Source: Gordonia asplenii
GTDB lineage: Bacteria; Actinomycetota; Actinomycetes; Mycobacteriales; Mycobacteriaceae
DNA: 64,000 bases
Assembly (NCBI RefSeq): GCF_012933505.1
Contig: NZ_JABBNB010000030.1
Span: forward strand, 1 to 64,000
Direction: 5' to 3'
Below are positions 1 to 11,827 of the stretch, in pieces. The notes under the pieces were generated by a model. That model saw only the letters and a program-made list of their open reading frames with translations. It was not told the DNA's origin and searched no databases. Every line of letters starts with the position of its first letter. The stretch's first letter is position 1. The translations under genes and the position numbers were made by a program.

Positions 1-262
1 ATCCACTCCGCTGGTTGAACCGGGCCGGAGCGTTAGCGTAGGCCCGTGTCGAAACCACGCAACCCGACGATGCCAGCACACCAAACACCTAGCGACAGCT
101 GGCAATTCATCTCACCATGATTTCGACACGCTCGTCGCTAACGCTCCTCACGGCTCAACCACCGGACGGGCACCACGGTTTCGACACGCTCGTCGCTAAC
201 GCTCCTCACGGCTCAACCAGCGGAGGGCCTGCCGCAGCGAATCCCGGCCCCAACACCGGGCC
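1..262. repeat. Interspersed repeat R1, three copies (one +, two - orientation)
   Basis: This gene-free stretch lies 3' of lysX. One copy at 8-58 reads on the plus strand (CCGCTGGTTGAACC ... GTGTCGAAACCAC). Two copies at 121-163 and 177-223 are the reverse complement (TTTCGACACGCTCGTCGCT ... GGCTCAACCA). The same roughly 48-bp element recurs near 13.4, 46.6, 60.7 and 60.9 kb. The opposed copies could fold into a long hairpin and might act as a transcription barrier downstream of lysX, but no function is established. No ORF of interest is present. Confidence 0.8.
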
Positions 263-3200
263 CTAAACCGGCTTCACCAATGGGAATGCGAGCGACTCGC
301 GGATCGACTGGCCGGTGATCAGCATCGCGATGCGGTCCACCCCGAGTCCCAGACCGCCCGTCGGCGGCATCGCGTATTCGAGCGCCTGCAGGAAGTCCTC
401 GTCGATTTCCATCGCTTCCGGGTCACCGCCCGCGGCCAGCAACGACTGTGCCGTCAGCCTGCGGCGCTGTTCCACCGGATCGGTGAGTTCCGTATAGGCG
501 GTACCCAGCTCGACGCCCCAGGCGACCAGATCCCAGCGCTCCGACACGCCGTCGATGCTGCGGTGCGGTCGGGTCAGCGGCGACACCGACGACGGGAAGT
601 CGATGTAGAAGGTCGGCGTGGTGGTCAGCGCCTCGCCGAAGTGCTCGTACAACTCCTGCACGATCTGCCCCGCATCCCACGTGGGGCGGATCGGAACGCC
701 AACGCGCGCGCTGTGTTCGCGTAGTTCCTCGACGGTCGTCGACGGCGTCACCTCGACTCCGACGCCGTCGGTCACGACGTCGTAGACCGAACGCACCGGC
801 CACTGTCCGGAGATGTCGACCCACTCCCGTTCGCCCGCATCGTCGGTGCGCACGATCTTCGGCGATCCGTGCACGGCGGTCGCCGCGTACTGGATCATGT
901 CCCGGGTGAGGTCGAGCATCTTGCGGTAATCACTGTGCGCCTCATAGGCTTCCAGCGAGGTGAACTCCGGATTGTGCGAGAAGTCGACACCCTCGTTGCG
1001 GAAATTGCGGCCGATTTCGAAGACCCGCTCGACGCCGCCGACACAGAGTCGCTTGAGGTAGAGCTCGGGGGCGATACGCAGATACAGGTCGAGGTTGTAG
1101 GCGTTGATGTGCGTCAGGAACGGCGTGGCGTTGGCGCCGCCGTGAATCCGTTGCAGGATCGGCGTCTCCACCTCGATGAAGTCTCGGTTGTCGAGGAAGT
1201 CGCGCAGCGCGCGCACCACCGTGCTGCGGGTCTTGAGCAGGCGCCGACTGTCGGCGTTGATCGCCAGATCCACATACCGCTGCCGCACCCGCGACTCCGG
1301 GTCGGTGAGCCCACTCCACTTGTCCGGCAACGGATGCAGGCACTTTCCGATCATCGTCCACGACGTCGCCAGCACCGACGTCACGCCGGTTCGGCTGGTT
1401 CCCATCGGTCCGGTGACGCTGATCAGGTCGCCGAGATCGACGCTCGCGGCGAAGTCTTCAGTTCCGGGCCGCAGCGCGGCGGGCTCCACCAGGACCTGTA
1501 CCTCGCCCGACCAATCGTGCAACTGCGCGAAGACCACCCCGCCGAAGTCACGCACCCGGGTGACGCGCCCCGCGACGACGACCCCGGTGCCCGCTTCGCT
1601 CGACATCGCGTCGACAACCGTGTGCGACGGCGGATCGGCGACCGGGTAGGGATCGATTCCCTTGTCGCGCAACGCTTGCAACTTCGCCATCCGCACCCGG
1701 ACCTGTTCCGGGCGACGCGAGGTCTCCTTGTCGGCGACGCGCTCGACGTCGAGCTGAACGAGCAATGCACCGAGGTCCACACCCGCGGGCACCGACGATT
1801 GGCCCGCTACGTACTGGCGGCGCCGCCAGGTCAACGACGGCAATGTGATGAAGCCTTCGGCCACCACGCTGGCCAGACCCACCCGCGGGATCATCCGCGA
1901 GTCTTCGTAGCAGAGGTAGCGCGGCACCCAGTCCGGGAAGTATTTCGCGTTGGACTTGTACAGCGATTCCATCTGAAAGAACTTGGAGCCGAACATCAAT
2001 ACCGAGTACGACAGCCGCATCACCGGTCCCGCGCCGATCTGGCTGCCCTGTTCGAAGAACGCGCGGAAAGTCGCGAAGTTCAGCGAAATATCGGTCACGC
2101 CGACGTCCTCGGCGTTGCGGGCCAGCTCGCTGACCATCAGCTCGACGATGCCGTTGACCGATTCGCGGTCGCGCCGCATGACGTCGAGTGACACTCCGGT
2201 GCGCCCCCACGGCACGAAGGACAGCATACCGACCACCTTCGGATGGTCGGTCTCCAACCCCGAAACCGCCTCCACCAGAAGGCAATTGCCGTCTTGATCG
2301 TCGCCGAGCCGGCCGAGTGCCATGGCGAAGCCGCGCTCGTCCTCGGTGTCGCGCCACTGGTCGGCAAGGGACACCATCTCGGCGCGCTCGGCGTCGGACA
2401 GTTCCGAATGACGTCTGATCCGCACGCCGATACCGGCCCGTTTGGCGCGGGTCACCGCCTGTCGCACACTCTTCATCGTCGGACCGTTGAGGCTGAAACC
2501 CGCGGTGTGCAGAATCGCCTCGTCGCCGATGCTGAGACTGCTGAACCCGGCGAGATGGTAGGCCTGCGCGCCGCGGGAGCTCGCGCCCATCGCAGACGGA
2601 TGCCATCCGTAGCGGTCACACAGGGTCAGAAAAGCCTCGATGGCGGCCGGCCACGACTGCGGGTCGCCGATCGGGTCACCACCGGCGACGCCGACGCTGA
2701 GTTCGACGCGGTAGGTGATCGCTGCCCGACCGTCCGGCGCGAACACCACCGCCTTGTCGCGCCGCGTCGAGAAGTACGCGAGCGAATCGTCGTCGTTGAA
2801 CGTCGTGATCAGGGCCCGGACAAGCCGCTCGTCGTCGACTGTCATGAACGACTTGAGACGCTGCGAGCGCAGTAGTACGACGGCCGCGGCCATCAAGGCG
2901 AGCGCCCCGAACAAGCCGAGCAGTCCGTTGATCGGCGGATAGGTGTGGTGACCGTCGAAGGTCCGCGAGTCGACCGACCCGAACGCGACCACCCGGTTGA
3001 GGGCGTAGGCCAGGCGCTCACCGTGCTGCAGGTCACGCGGGAACAGCATCACCAGTCCCCAGCCGATCAGGGTGGCGACGGCAAGCCCGCCGAACAGCAC
3101 CGCGAGCGCTGCCAATCCGGCGCCGCGCCGCACGCGCGTATAGAACTGGCGGTAGGTGACGATCAGAAAGGCCAACGCGACGACGTCGAACCCGAGACCC

Positions 3201-3613
3201 ACGTAGATGCTGATGCGTTCGGTGTCGTCGACGTCGAACTGCGAGGCGATCGGGTCGAACAGGTACACGACGTTCGACGCCATGAAGAGTACGAGATAGC
3301 CGACGAAGATCCACCAGGCCATCCGCTTGCGCCGACCCAGCGCGATGGCGACCATGGCGAGCACGAACGCCCACGCGAAGCTCGTGTCGGGCATCGAGAT
3401 GATGAAGCTGTCGATGAAGTCGCGCGGCACATGGATGAGACGCCGAAACGGCGGCAGGATGCTCGACGCCAGGGACAATCCCGCGAGCACGCCGAGAACC
3501 GTCGCGGCGATACGCGGGGCGTCGGCGCCGAACCCGCGGGGACGTCGAATATGTTCGATCAGGTCATTCGAGCGCCAGTTCGCCTCGCGCGCCCGCACCG
3601 TGTCCACTGCCAT
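263..3613 (-). CDS. lysX: Bifunctional lysylphosphatidylglycerol synthase / lysine--tRNA ligase LysX
   Basis: A 1116-residue fusion, the usual size of mycobacterial LysX. It makes Lys-tRNA and transfers lysine to phosphatidylglycerol, lowering surface negative charge and giving tolerance to cationic peptides. Residues about 30-250 carry several hydrophobic segments (membrane domain). Residues about 260-560 match the DUF2156/MprF-type lysyltransferase. An OB-fold follows (about 670-780), then a class II LysRS core containing the motif 2 region [17 protein letters not shown] and the C-terminal motif 3 [12 protein letters not shown]. The ATG at 3613 is divergent from the S4 gene. A TACCGT element 7-12 bases upstream suggests a leaderless or short-leader transcript. 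A separate housekeeping lysS is expected elsewhere, as in relatives. Confidence 0.96.
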   Translation of the reverse strand: MAVDTVRAREANWRSNDLIEHIRRPRGFGADAPRIAATVLGVLAGLSLASSILPPFRRLIHVPRDFIDSFIISMPDTSFAWAFVLAMVAIALGRRKRMAWWIFVGYLVLFMASNVVYLFDPIASQFDVDDTERISIYVGLGFDVVALAFLIVTYRQFYTRVRRGAGLAALAVLFGGLAVATLIGWGLVMLFPRDLQHGERLAYALNRVVAFGSVDSRTFDGHHTYPPINGLLGLFGALALMAAAVVLLRSQRLKSFMTVDDERLVRALITTFNDDDSLAYFSTRRDKAVVFAPDGRAAITYRVELSVGVAGGDPIGDPQSWPAAIEAFLTLCDRYGWHPSAMGASSRGAQAYHLAGFSSLSIGDEAILHTAGFSLNGPTMKSVRQAVTRAKRAGIGVRIRRHSELSDAERAEMVSLADQWRDTEDERGFAMALGRLGDDQDGNCLLVEAVSGLETDHPKVVGMLSFVPWGRTGVSLDVMRRDRESVNGIVELMVSELARNAEDVGVTDISLNFATFRAFFEQGSQIGAGPVMRLSYSVLMFGSKFFQMESLYKSNAKYFPDWVPRYLCYEDSRMIPRVGLASVVAEGFITLPSLTWRRRQYVAGQSSVPAGVDLGALLVQLDVERVADKETSRRPEQVRVRMAKLQALRDKGIDPYPVADPPSHTVVDAMSSEAGTGVVVAGRVTRVRDFGGVVFAQLHDWSGEVQVLVEPAALRPGTEDFAASVDLGDLISVTGPMGTSRTGVTSVLATSWTMIGKCLHPLPDKWSGLTDPESRVRQRYVDLAINADSRRLLKTRSTVVRALRDFLDNRDFIEVETPILQRIHGGANATPFLTHINAYNLDLYLRIAPELYLKRLCVGGVERVFEIGRNFRNEGVDFSHNPEFTSLEAYEAHSDYRKMLDLTRDMIQYAATAVHGSPKIVRTDDAGEREWVDISGQWPVRSVYDVVTDGVGVEVTPSTTVEELREHSARVGVPIRPTWDAGQIVQELYEHFGEALTTTPTFYIDFPSSVSPLTRPHRSIDGVSERWDLVAWGVELGTAYTELTDPVEQRRRLTAQSLLAAGGDPEAMEIDEDFLQALEYAMPPTGGLGLGVDRIAMLITGQSIRESLAFPLVKPV

Positions 3614-3635
3614 GGGTCAACGGTAGCCTCCGGGT

Positions 3636-3671
3636 CGGACAGGCACGGCAGTCGACACTACAATCGCAGCG
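3636..3671 (+). promoter_or_regulatory. Candidate promoter for the S4 gene giving a leaderless transcript
   Basis: A -10-like TACAAT (3659-3664) follows a -35-like CGGACA (3636-3641) at 17-bp spacing. The GTG start at 3672 lies 7 bases after the -10, so transcription would start at or next to the initiation codon. No Shine-Dalgarno sequence is seen. Sequence match only. Confidence 0.45.
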
Positions 3672-3884
3672 GTGAGCGATATTCCGATCCGCGACGACTC
3701 AATTCGCTTGGGACAGTTCTTGAAACTAGCTAATCTGATCGACTCGGGCGCAGACGCCAAAGCTGTCATCGCCGACGGAATGGTCAGTGTCAACGGGGAA
3801 GTCGAGACCCGGCGGGGGCGGCAACTGGTCGTCGGCGACACGGTCGAGTTCGAAGGCGAGAGCGCCCGCGTCATCGGCGAGTAG
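3672..3884 (+). CDS. Small S4-domain RNA-binding protein (YaaA/RlbA type)
   Basis: A 70-residue protein that is essentially one S4 fold: IRLGQFLKLANLIDSGADAK, then the loop VSVNGEVETRRGRQLVVGD. S4 proteins of this size bind structured RNA, usually rRNA or tRNA; the exact target is unknown. It starts with GTG and is divergent from lysX across 58 bases. The promoter placement suggests a leaderless mRNA. It ends about 15 bases before the convergent small ORF at 3899-4054. The family call is firm; no specific gene name is justified. Confidence 0.88.
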   Translation: MSDIPIRDDSIRLGQFLKLANLIDSGADAKAVIADGMVSVNGEVETRRGRQLVVGDTVEFEGESARVIGE

Positions 3885-3898
3885 CGCACGCCCCGCCG

Positions 3899-4054
3899 CT
3901 ATGAGGTGAGGCTCTTGAGCTCCGCGCTCGTGATCAACCGCTCGGCTTCCTCGGGAAACAGGCGGGACACGCGTGGACGACGCAGGCGTCCGGCCGCGAT
4001 GGTGGTCAACGACAACGACTTACGATGACTGAGACGTGCGGATGCGTGCCTCAT
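3899..4054 (-). CDS. Unrecognised 51-residue basic protein
   Basis: A short ORF with ATG at 4054, preceded by a good ribosome site (GGGGAG, 7 bases upstream), so translation is plausible. The N-terminal half is basic (MRHASARLSHRKSLSL, then GRLRRPRVSR). The C-terminal half is amphipathic and acidic (LFPEEAERLITSAELKSL). There is no signal peptide, membrane segment or cysteine. It is convergent with the S4 gene (about 14 bases between stops). I do not recognise a family. A 94-residue extension in the same frame to 4183 lacks a ribosome site and looks unlikely. It could be a small regulatory protein or a chance ORF. Confidence 0.45.
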   Translation of the reverse strand: MRHASARLSHRKSLSLTTIAAGRLRRPRVSRLFPEEAERLITSAELKSLTS

Positions 4055-4293
4055 ATCAATCACTCCCCGGGAGTTACTCTGCTGCGGGTTGCAGCTGGCG
4101 GTCAATCTTCTACGTTCAACTGTAGTGGCAATTCTCGATGGCGCACTTCCAATGGCGAAGAAGTGGCCAACGACACTAGGCACTGCCCAGCAAGCGTTAC
4201 ATATGAACTATCGAGTAGGGCATCGACGCCGTTACCCGTGTAGGACGAACGGATGAACGCACGTGCGTCGACATGCGAGTTGCGAGCCTTCGG

Positions 4294-5187
4294 TTACCGC
4301 AGCTTCGCGAGGAAGTTGTGGGCCCAGGCCACCGCGGTCACGCCGGGCTTCACTTCGAATCTGGTGTAGTCCGAGTGGGCGCCCGACTCGAGGAACCGGT
4401 TGAACTCGATGATCTGCTCGCGTGCCTTGGCGTTGCTCAACTCGCCCGGAATGGCGCCCAGCCCGCCGCGCAGCGTCAGGTCGACGAAGATGGCTGCCGC
4501 CTCACCCTGATACTGCGCGATCTGACTGGGCGTCGGATCACTCGTCTCGGCCAGGTAGCCGACGATGCGGGTGACGTAGTAGTCCCGCGGAACGTTGCAG
4601 TAGAGGTCCTGCGGTGCGCAGATGGTGAAGGTCTTGTTGCTGACCCACCCGAATCCGTTGAGCCGCGCGCCGCCGCTTCCCTGACCGGTCAGCGGCGGCC
4701 CGACGAGCGCGTCGCGCCGCGACCGCCGCGGATCTGAGATGAGCACCGCCCCCGCGAACTGGCTCGGTCGGATCACGCCCTGGCCGGTTCCGATCTCCGA
4801 TGCGACGTCACCCGCGGCGTCGGCGCCCTGGCTGTAGCCGGTCAGCGCGATCCGGGCGCCGGGACAGCGACGCAGCATGGCGAGCGCGAGTCCGCGGGTA
4901 TTGGCGGCGGCCTGCGCCTTGGAATGTCCGTAGATGGCGCCGCCGTTCTCCCAGGGGAAGGCGGTCGCGTTGTATCCGACGATCTCGACCTGCGTCTGCG
5001 GCCCCAGTCCGGAGATGACCGAACCCAACACACCCGGGCCGGACGCCCACGTGCCGGGCACCGCGAGAACGAAGATCTTCGGGCATCCCGACGTGGGCTG
5101 CGCCTGAGTCGCCGCGGGCATGACCAGTCCCCCGGTGAGCGCCGATACCACTGCCGCCAACACGATAAGGCCGCGTCGCATGACCAC
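4294..5187 (-). CDS. Secreted cutinase-family serine esterase
   Basis: About 297 residues with an N-terminal signal peptide (MRRGLIVLAAVVSALTGG, cleavage likely near ATQAQP). It has the cutinase nucleophile motif GYSQG (Ser about 119), paired cysteines around the catalytic Asp (ICAPQDLYCN) and a late His (GAHSDY). Actinobacterial members hydrolyse cutin-like polyesters, triglycerides or envelope lipids outside the cell; the substrate here is unknown. GTG at 5187 is chosen because AAGGAG sits 6 bases upstream. ATG at 5193 abuts the ribosome site and ATG at 5181 is 12 bases from it. It is transcribed in the same direction as gltBD but separated from it by a strong terminator. Confidence 0.92.
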   Translation of the reverse strand: MVMRRGLIVLAAVVSALTGGLVMPAATQAQPTSGCPKIFVLAVPGTWASGPGVLGSVISGLGPQTQVEIVGYNATAFPWENGGAIYGHSKAQAAANTRGLALAMLRRCPGARIALTGYSQGADAAGDVASEIGTGQGVIRPSQFAGAVLISDPRRSRRDALVGPPLTGQGSGGARLNGFGWVSNKTFTICAPQDLYCNVPRDYYVTRIVGYLAETSDPTPSQIAQYQGEAAAIFVDLTLRGGLGAIPGELSNAKAREQIIEFNRFLESGAHSDYTRFEVKPGVTAVAWAHNFLAKLR

Positions 5188-5290
5188 GTTCATCTCCTTC
5201 CGAGCCCGCCGAGTGTTCTTCGGCGCGTTCGACGGTGCAAGTGTAGTTATCTTCGCCTACGTCGGCGAACCCGTCTTTTCCCGCAAAGAC

Positions 5291-5320
5291 CGCGAGCCCG
5301 GACATATGTCCGGGCTCGCG
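5291..5320 (-). terminator. Perfect 30-bp palindrome, terminator of gltBD
   Basis: The arms CGCGAGCCCGGACAT and its exact complement form a perfect palindrome 20 bases downstream of the gltD stop. No long T-run follows, which is usual for intrinsic-like terminators in high-GC actinobacteria. Confidence 0.75.
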
Positions 5321-5340
5321 ACTGCGTTGCGTCTGACTAT

Positions 5341-6792
5341 CTAGCGCTGTGCGACCTGAGTCGGAACGATCGGTGCGGGCAGATCCGACGATCCGGTCAG
5401 GAATTCATCGGCGGCAGCCGCGGCCGATCGGCCCTCGGCGATCGCCCACACGATGAGCGACTGACCACGGCCCGCGTCACCCGCGACGAACACACCGGGG
5501 ACGGTGGTCTCGAATTTGTCGTTGCGCTTGATGTTGCCGCGAGCGTCGTATTCGACGCCGAGCTTGTCGAGCAGGTCGCCCCGCTCCGGCCCGACGAAGC
5601 CCATCGCGAAGAGCACGAGGTCGGCCTCGATCTCGAAGTCACTGCCTTCGACCTTCTCGAACCGTCCCGCGTTCATCTTGACCTCGTGGGCCTTGAGTGC
5701 GGTGACCTTGCCGTCGCTACCGACGAACTTCTCGGTGTTGACCGAGTAGACGCGATCGCCGCCCTCTTCGTGCGCCGACGACACGCGGTACATCAGCGGG
5801 TAGGTCGGCCACGGCGTGGACTCGGCGCGCTCGGTCGGCGGCTTGGGCATGATCTCGAACTGGTGCACCACCTCGGCACCCTGCCGCAGCGACGTGCCGA
5901 GGCAGTCCGCGCCGGTGTCGCCGCCGCCGATGATGACCACCTTCTTGCCGGTCGCGGTGATCTGGTCGACCACCTCGTCGCCGTGCTGGATGCGGTTGGC
6001 CTGCGGCAGGAACTCCATCGCCTGATGGATGCCGTCGAGCTCGCGGCCCGGCACCGGCAGGTCACGCGCGATGGTCGAACCGTTGGCCAGGATGACGGCG
6101 TCGAAGTCGCCGCGCAGTTGCTCGACGGTCACGTCGACGCCGACGTTGACGCCGGCCCGGAAGACGGTGCCCTCGGCTTCCATCTGCTCCAGGCGGCGGT
6201 CGATGTAGTGCTTCTCCATCTTGAACTCGGGGATGCCGTAGCGCATCAATCCGCCGATGCGGTCGGCCCGCTCGAAGACGGTGACGTCGTGTCCGGCACG
6301 CGTAAGCTGCTGCGCCGCAGCCAATCCGGCCGGACCCGACCCGACGACGGCAACCTTCTTGCCGGTCTTCTCGGTGGCCGGCAGCGGTGTGACCCAGTTA
6401 CTCGAGTAGGCGTTCTCGATGAGCTCCACCTCGACCTGCTTGATGGTCACCGGCGGCTGGTTGATGCCCAGCACGCACGACGCCTCACACGGAGCCGGGC
6501 ACAGGCGACCGGTGAACTCCGGAAAGTTGTTGGTCGCGTGCAGCCGGTCGATGCCGTCGGCCCACCGGTCGCGGTAGACCAGGTCGTTCCACTCCGGAAT
6601 CAGGTTTCCGAGCGGACAGCCGTTGTGGCAGAACGGAATACCGCAGTCCATACACCGGCTGGCCTGCGTCTTGAGGGCGGACTTGTCGAAGTCGGTGTAG
6701 ACCTCTTTCCAGTCCATCAGGCGCAGGTCGACGGGCCGGCGATCCGGGGTCTCGCGGTCGGTGTGCTTGAGGAATCCACGTGGGTCAGCCAT
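5341..6792 (-). CDS. gltD: Glutamate synthase [NADPH] small (beta) subunit
   Basis: A 483-residue flavoprotein that passes electrons from NADPH to the large subunit for glutamate formation from glutamine and 2-oxoglutarate. The N-terminal Fe-S cysteines are visible in [17 protein letters not shown] and a second group in CPAPCEASC. The FAD-binding motif is [15 protein letters not shown] and the NADPH-binding motif is [13 protein letters not shown] late FAD motif ([11 protein letters not shown]) completes the fold. The start ATG overlaps the gltB stop by 8 bases (ATGGCTGA), which indicates translational coupling. Length is normal. Confidence 0.97.
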   Translation of the reverse strand: MADPRGFLKHTDRETPDRRPVDLRLMDWKEVYTDFDKSALKTQASRCMDCGIPFCHNGCPLGNLIPEWNDLVYRDRWADGIDRLHATNNFPEFTGRLCPAPCEASCVLGINQPPVTIKQVEVELIENAYSSNWVTPLPATEKTGKKVAVVGSGPAGLAAAQQLTRAGHDVTVFERADRIGGLMRYGIPEFKMEKHYIDRRLEQMEAEGTVFRAGVNVGVDVTVEQLRGDFDAVILANGSTIARDLPVPGRELDGIHQAMEFLPQANRIQHGDEVVDQITATGKKVVIIGGGDTGADCLGTSLRQGAEVVHQFEIMPKPPTERAESTPWPTYPLMYRVSSAHEEGGDRVYSVNTEKFVGSDGKVTALKAHEVKMNAGRFEKVEGSDFEIEADLVLFAMGFVGPERGDLLDKLGVEYDARGNIKRNDKFETTVPGVFVAGDAGRGQSLIVWAIAEGRSAAAAADEFLTGSSDLPAPIVPTQVAQR

Positions 6793-9700
6793 TGTTTGCA
6801 GCCTCCATGATCGCGTCGTTGACGTCGCGGCCGGTCCGTTCGGCGGTTTCGATCGCCAGCAGGACTCGCTTGTAGTCGCGGGGCATCACCTTGCGGAAGG
6901 CGGCCTTCGCGGTGTCATTGAGCCCGCTCGCTCCGCTCCCGGCGCTCGTGTCGAAATTGTCGAGAATCGCTGCGGCGACAGGCGATTCGGTCTCGTTGCG
7001 GTGCTGGGCGATGATGTCGGTGAGGAACGCGACGTCGTCGTCGTCGAGTTCCTCGATGTCGACGAGCTCGCGATTCAGGTTCTCCGACAACACATTGCGC
7101 GGGTCGTAGACATAGGCCACGCCACCGGACATGCCGGCCGCGAAGTTACGTCCGGTGTCGCCGAGGACCACCACCCGACCACCGGTCATGTACTCGCAGC
7201 CGTGGTCGCCGACGCCTTCCACGACGGCGGTCACGCCCGAGTTGCGGACGCAGAACCGCTCACCGACGACGCCGCGCAGGAAGATCTGCCCCGACGTCGC
7301 GCCGAAACCGATGACGTTGCCCGCGATGATGTTGTCTTCTGCGACAAAGCCTTCCGGTGTGGCAGCCGCCGGCCGAACGACGATCCGGCCGCCGGAGAGT
7401 CCCTTGCCGACGAAGTCGTTGGCGTCGCCCGCCAGCCGCAGCGTGATGCCCTTGGGCACGAACGCACCGAAGCTGTTGCCCGCCGACCCGGTGAAGTCGA
7501 TACGGATGGTGCCGTCCGGAAGTCCGTGGGCGCCATAGGCTTTGGTGACCTCGTGGCCGAGCATCGTGCCGACGGTGCGGTTGACGTTGGTGATCTTCGA
7601 CGTGAACGACACCGGCTTCTGGGTGTCGATCGCCTCTCGCGCCTGCGCGATCAGCTGGTTGTCGAGGGCCTTGTCCAGACCGTGGTCCTGGGTGCCGGTG
7701 CAATACAGGTCCTGGTTCATGAACGGCGAAGCCGGGAAGGCCAGGATCGGCGACAGGTCGAGCTTGCCGGCCTTCGCCGAACTCCAGTGCGCCAACGCCT
7801 TTGCCGTGTCGAGCGCCTCGACCTGGCCGACAGCTTCCGCCAGGGTGCGGAAGCCCAAGCGCGCCAACAGTTCCCGAACCTCTTCGGCGATGAACAGGAA
7901 GAAGTTCTCGACGAACTCCGGCTTACCGGCGAACCGCTCACGCAGCAGCGGGTTCTGGGTGGCCACACCGACCGGGCAGGTGTCGAGGTGACACACGCGC
8001 ATCATGATGCAGCCCGACACGACCAGCGGCGCGGTCGCGAAACCGAATTCCTCGCCACCGAGCAGCGCGGCGATCACGACGTCGCGGCCGGTCTTGAGCT
8101 GACCGTCGACCTGCACCACGATGCGATCGCGAAGTCCGTTGAGCAGCAACGTCTGCTGGGTCTCGGCCAGACCGAGCTCCCACGGTGCACCCGCATGCTT
8201 GAGCGAGGTGAGCGGCGTGGCTCCGGTGCCGCCGTCGTGACCGGAGATCAGCACGACGTCGGCGTGTGCCTTCGACACACCCGCGGCGACCGTTCCGACG
8301 CCCACCTCGGAGACCAGCTTCACGTGGACGCGGGCCTTCGGATTGGCGTTCTTCAGGTCGTGGATCAGCTGTGCGAGATCCTCGATCGAGTAGATGTCGT
8401 GGTGCGGCGGCGGCGAGATCAGCCCGACGCCCGGCGTCGAACCGCGGACCTCGGCGACCCACGGGTACACCTTGTGCGGCGGAAGCTGGCCGCCCTCACC
8501 GGGTTTCGCGCCCTGCGCCATCTTGATCTGGATGTCGGTGCAGTTGCTCAGGTAGTGCGACGTCACGCCGAAGCGGCCCGACGCGACCTGCTTGATCGCA
8601 CTGCGCCGCCAGTCGCCGTTCTCGTCGTGGTGGAAGCGGCGCGGGTCTTCGCCGCCCTCACCCGAGTTCGAGCGGCCGCCGAGGCGGTTCATCGCGATGG
8701 CGAGCGTCTCATGGGCCTCGGCCGAGATGGAGCCATAACTCATCGCACCGGTGGAGAATCGCTTGACGATCTCGCTGGCCGGTTCGACCTTGTCGATCGG
8801 GATCGGGTCGCGGTCACCGAAGTTGAAGTCGAAGAGTCCGCGCAGCGAAGCCATCCGGCGAGACTGGTCGTCGACGAGCTTGGTGTACTCCTTGAAGATC
8901 GAGTACTGGCCGGTGCGTGTCGCGTGCTGCAACTTGAAGACGGTGTCCGGGTTGAACAGGTGGTATTCGCCTTCGCGACGCCACTGGTACTCACCGCCCA
9001 CTTCGAGTTCACGGTAGGCGCGCTCGGCGGGCCGCTCGCTGAACGCCAACTGGTGGCGCGCGGCGACGTCGGCGGCGATCTCGTCGAGACCGATGCCACC
9101 GAGCTGGCTGTTCAGCCCGGTGAAGAATTCATCGGTGACTTCCTGCGAAAGGCCGATGACCTGGAACAACTGGGCACCGGTGTACGAACCGACAGTCGAG
9201 ATGCCCATCTTGCTCATCACCTTCAGCACGCCCTTGCCGGCTGCCTTGATGTAGTTGGCACGGGCCTTGGCGAAGTCGGTCGCGAGGTCGCCGGTGGCGC
9301 CCGGCAGACCGAGTGCATCCCGTTCGAGCAGGTCTTCGATCGATTCGAAGGCCATGTACGGGTTGATCGCAGCCGCACCGAAGCCGACGAGGGTGGCCAT
9401 GTGGTGCACCTCGCGGGCATCACCGCTCTCCACGACGATCGAGACATAACGGCGTGTCTTCTCGCGGACCAGGTGATGGTGCACGGCCGACATCAGCAGC
9501 AGCGACGGGATCGGCGCGAGAGTCTCGTCGGACTCGCGGTCGGACAGCACGATGATCCGCACGCCGTCGGCGATCGCCTTCGACGCCTCGGCGCGCACGG
9601 CGTCGAGCGCGGTCCGCAGTCCGGTGCCGCCCTCGGCGACCGGGTAGAGGCCGCGGATCACGATCGGTCGGAACTCCGGGTACTTCTCGACGTCGATCTC

Positions 9701-11428
9701 GACCAGACGCGCGAGGTCGTCGTTGGCGATGATCGGCGAGGCGCCGACGATCTGCCGGCACGACGTCGCGTCCGGGTTGAGGATGTCGTGCTCGGCACCG
9801 AGACGGATGCCGAGGCTGGTCACGACCTCTTCGCGAATGGCGTCCAACGGCGGGTTGGTGACCTGGGCGAACAGCTGCTGGAAGTAGTCGAAGAGCATCC
9901 GCGGGCGGTTGGAGAGAACCGCGATCGGGGTGTCGGTGCCCATCGAACCGATCGCCTCGGCGCCGGTGCGCGCCATCGGCGAGACGAGCAGGTTGAGATC
10001 TTCGGTGCTGTAGCCGAACACCTGCTGGCGCAACGCGACTCGGTCGTGCGGCATGTGGGTGTGCGGCGGCGACGGCAGATCGGCGAGGCCGACCTGGTTC
10101 TCGGCGAGCCACTGCTCGTACGGGTGTTCGGCGGCGAGCTGGTCCTTGATCTCGACGTCGTCGACGATGCGGCCCTGCACGGTGTCGACCAGGAACATCT
10201 TGCCCGGCTGCAGACGCAGCTTCTGCACGACGTCGGCGTGGTCGATGTCGAGGACGCCGACCTCCGAGCCGAGCACGACGAGGCCGTCGCGGGTGACCCA
10301 GATACGCGAGGGGCGCAGTCCGTTGCGGTCGAGCACGGCGCCGATCACGTCGCCGTCGGTGAAACACACCGACGCCGGACCGTCCCAGGCCTCCATCAGT
10401 GCCGAGTGGTACTCGTAGAACGCGCGGTGCTCGGGCTTCATCGACTCATGGCGTTCCCACGCTTCGGGGATCATCATCAGCACGGCGTGCGGCAGCGATC
10501 GGCCGGCGAGGTGCAGCAGTTCGAGCGTCTCGTCGAAGCGAGCGGTGTCCGACGCTCCCGGGGTGACGATCGGGAAGAGCTTCTCGCTGACGTCCTCGCC
10601 GAACACCGAGGTGTCCATGAGCGCTTCGCGGGCACGCATCCAGTTCTCGTTGCCGTTGACGGTGTTGATCTCACCGTTATGGGCGACCCGACGATACGGG
10701 TGCGCCAGCGGCCAACTGGGGAAGGTGTTGGTGGAGAACCGCGAGTGGACCAGGCCCAGCGCGCTCTCCACGCGACCGTCCTGCAGGTCGAGGTAGAAGT
10801 CGCGCAGCTGCGGGGTGGTCAGCATGCCCTTGTAGACGAAGGTCCGGCCGGACAGGCTGGGGAAGTAGACGGTCTCCGACGCTTCGGCGCCCTGACCCGC
10901 ACCCTTGTTGCCGAGTTCGTGCTCGACGCGCTTGCGGATGATGTAGGTCCGGCGTTCGAGTTCCATACCCGACGCGCCGGCAATGAAGACCTGCTTGAAG
11001 GTAGGCATCGCATCGCGGGCGAGCGCGCCCAGGGAGGACTCGTCGGTCGGCACGTCACGCCAACCGAGGATTTGCAGGCCCTCTGCCTCGACGATCTTCT
11101 CGACGCCGGCGACCGCGTGGCGGGCGTCTTCGCTGCCCTGCGGCAGAAACGCGATGCCGGTCGCGTACTCCCCCTGCTCGGGCAGCGTGAAGTCGACGAC
11201 CTCACGGAAGAACCGGTCGGGAACCTGGATCAGGATGCCCGCGCCGTCGCCGGTGTTCGGCTCGGCACCCGCCGCGCCGCGGTGCTCGAGGTTCACCAGC
11301 GCGGTGATCGCCTTTTCGACGATGTCGCGGCTGCGTCGTCCATGCATGTCGACGACGAACGCGACGCCACATGCGTCGTGTTCGTTGGCCGGATCGTACA
11401 GCCCCTGTGGGCCGGGAGCCTGCTTCAT
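6785..11428 (-). CDS. gltB: Glutamate synthase large (alpha) subunit
   Basis: 1547 residues, the full length of bacterial GltB. It begins with a short propeptide; the class II amidotransferase nucleophile is Cys20 ([10 protein letters not shown]), exposed by removing residues 1-19. Then come a central domain, the FMN/2-oxoglutarate domain ([25 protein letters not shown]), the 3Fe-4S cysteines ([15 protein letters not shown]) and the C-terminal beta-helix (GxGxG) domain. Ammonia from glutamine is channelled to 2-oxoglutarate. An AGGGGC ribosome site precedes the ATG. It is first gene of gltBD. Large plus-strand ORFs opposite it are GC-driven shadows. Confidence 0.97.
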   Translation of the reverse strand: MKQAPGPQGLYDPANEHDACGVAFVVDMHGRRSRDIVEKAITALVNLEHRGAAGAEPNTGDGAGILIQVPDRFFREVVDFTLPEQGEYATGIAFLPQGSEDARHAVAGVEKIVEAEGLQILGWRDVPTDESSLGALARDAMPTFKQVFIAGASGMELERRTYIIRKRVEHELGNKGAGQGAEASETVYFPSLSGRTFVYKGMLTTPQLRDFYLDLQDGRVESALGLVHSRFSTNTFPSWPLAHPYRRVAHNGEINTVNGNENWMRAREALMDTSVFGEDVSEKLFPIVTPGASDTARFDETLELLHLAGRSLPHAVLMMIPEAWERHESMKPEHRAFYEYHSALMEAWDGPASVCFTDGDVIGAVLDRNGLRPSRIWVTRDGLVVLGSEVGVLDIDHADVVQKLRLQPGKMFLVDTVQGRIVDDVEIKDQLAAEHPYEQWLAENQVGLADLPSPPHTHMPHDRVALRQQVFGYSTEDLNLLVSPMARTGAEAIGSMGTDTPIAVLSNRPRMLFDYFQQLFAQVTNPPLDAIREEVVTSLGIRLGAEHDILNPDATSCRQIVGASPIIANDDLARLVEIDVEKYPEFRPIVIRGLYPVAEGGTGLRTALDAVRAEASKAIADGVRIIVLSDRESDETLAPIPSLLLMSAVHHHLVREKTRRYVSIVVESGDAREVHHMATLVGFGAAAINPYMAFESIEDLLERDALGLPGATGDLATDFAKARANYIKAAGKGVLKVMSKMGISTVGSYTGAQLFQVIGLSQEVTDEFFTGLNSQLGGIGLDEIAADVAARHQLAFSERPAERAYRELEVGGEYQWRREGEYHLFNPDTVFKLQHATRTGQYSIFKEYTKLVDDQSRRMASLRGLFDFNFGDRDPIPIDKVEPASEIVKRFSTGAMSYGSISAEAHETLAIAMNRLGGRSNSGEGGEDPRRFHHDENGDWRRSAIKQVASGRFGVTSHYLSNCTDIQIKMAQGAKPGEGGQLPPHKVYPWVAEVRGSTPGVGLISPPPHHDIYSIEDLAQLIHDLKNANPKARVHVKLVSEVGVGTVAAGVSKAHADVVLISGHDGGTGATPLTSLKHAGAPWELGLAETQQTLLLNGLRDRIVVQVDGQLKTGRDVVIAALLGGEEFGFATAPLVVSGCIMMRVCHLDTCPVGVATQNPLLRERFAGKPEFVENFFLFIAEEVRELLARLGFRTLAEAVGQVEALDTAKALAHWSSAKAGKLDLSPILAFPASPFMNQDLYCTGTQDHGLDKALDNQLIAQAREAIDTQKPVSFTSKITNVNRTVGTMLGHEVTKAYGAHGLPDGTIRIDFTGSAGNSFGAFVPKGITLRLAGDANDFVGKGLSGGRIVVRPAAATPEGFVAEDNIIAGNVIGFGATSGQIFLRGVVGERFCVRNSGVTAVVEGVGDHGCEYMTGGRVVVLGDTGRNFAAGMSGGVAYVYDPRNVLSENLNRELVDIEELDDDDVAFLTDIIAQHRNETESPVAAAILDNFDTSAGSGASGLNDTAKAAFRKVMPRDYKRVLLAIETAERTGRDVNDAIMEAANNG

Positions 11429-11827
11429 TATTGCCCCTACTCTGTGCGCGACGCTGCGCCGCGAAATTCAACGACAAGAATCATCCGGACATACTTCGCG
11501 CGAACCCAGGGGTTACGGGTGCGCTCGCTTGCGGCGGCTGGGCTGCAGTCGCCGTGATGTCGCGAGCGTCGCCCAGGTGTTTCTGGTAGCGACGTCCGGG
11601 CCAGCGTCGTTGCTGACCGAATTCGGATCGGAACACCGGGCTTGGTGGCCAGGCTTCTCGATGCCTACTGCCCACGAGAGCATTGGTTGTATTTTCGCAC
11701 GCTTGGGCGCAACTATCGAAATCAATTGCCGAAGGCTGCCGCGGCTGGGCGCTGACCTGCGGTGATCGGGTCGGGAAAGTTCGCGATTCGGTGCGTGGCC
11801 CCAGCTTTGACATCTTATGGTGACTTT
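11429..11827. other. Intergenic region between divergent gltB and the esterase gene
   Basis: This holds the 5' regions of gltB (minus) and the esterase (plus). I see no clear nitrogen-regulator site, riboswitch or small gene. Near the right end TTGACA (11807-11812) and TGTCAA (11829-11834) form an inverted repeat with a 16-bp spacer around a TATGGT -10-like element (11816-11821). ORFs reading through this stretch have no domain signal. Confidence 0.4.

Noticed and set aside
4924-6810. 628-residue plus-strand ORF over the cutinase and gltD genes
   Set aside because: It crosses two real genes on the other strand plus a terminator palindrome, and has no recognisable motifs.
6761-11557. 1598-residue plus-strand ORF opposite gltB
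   Set aside because: It is the antisense shadow of gltB in GC-rich DNA. The minus strand encodes a complete, motif-rich GltB, and the plus frame shows no domain.
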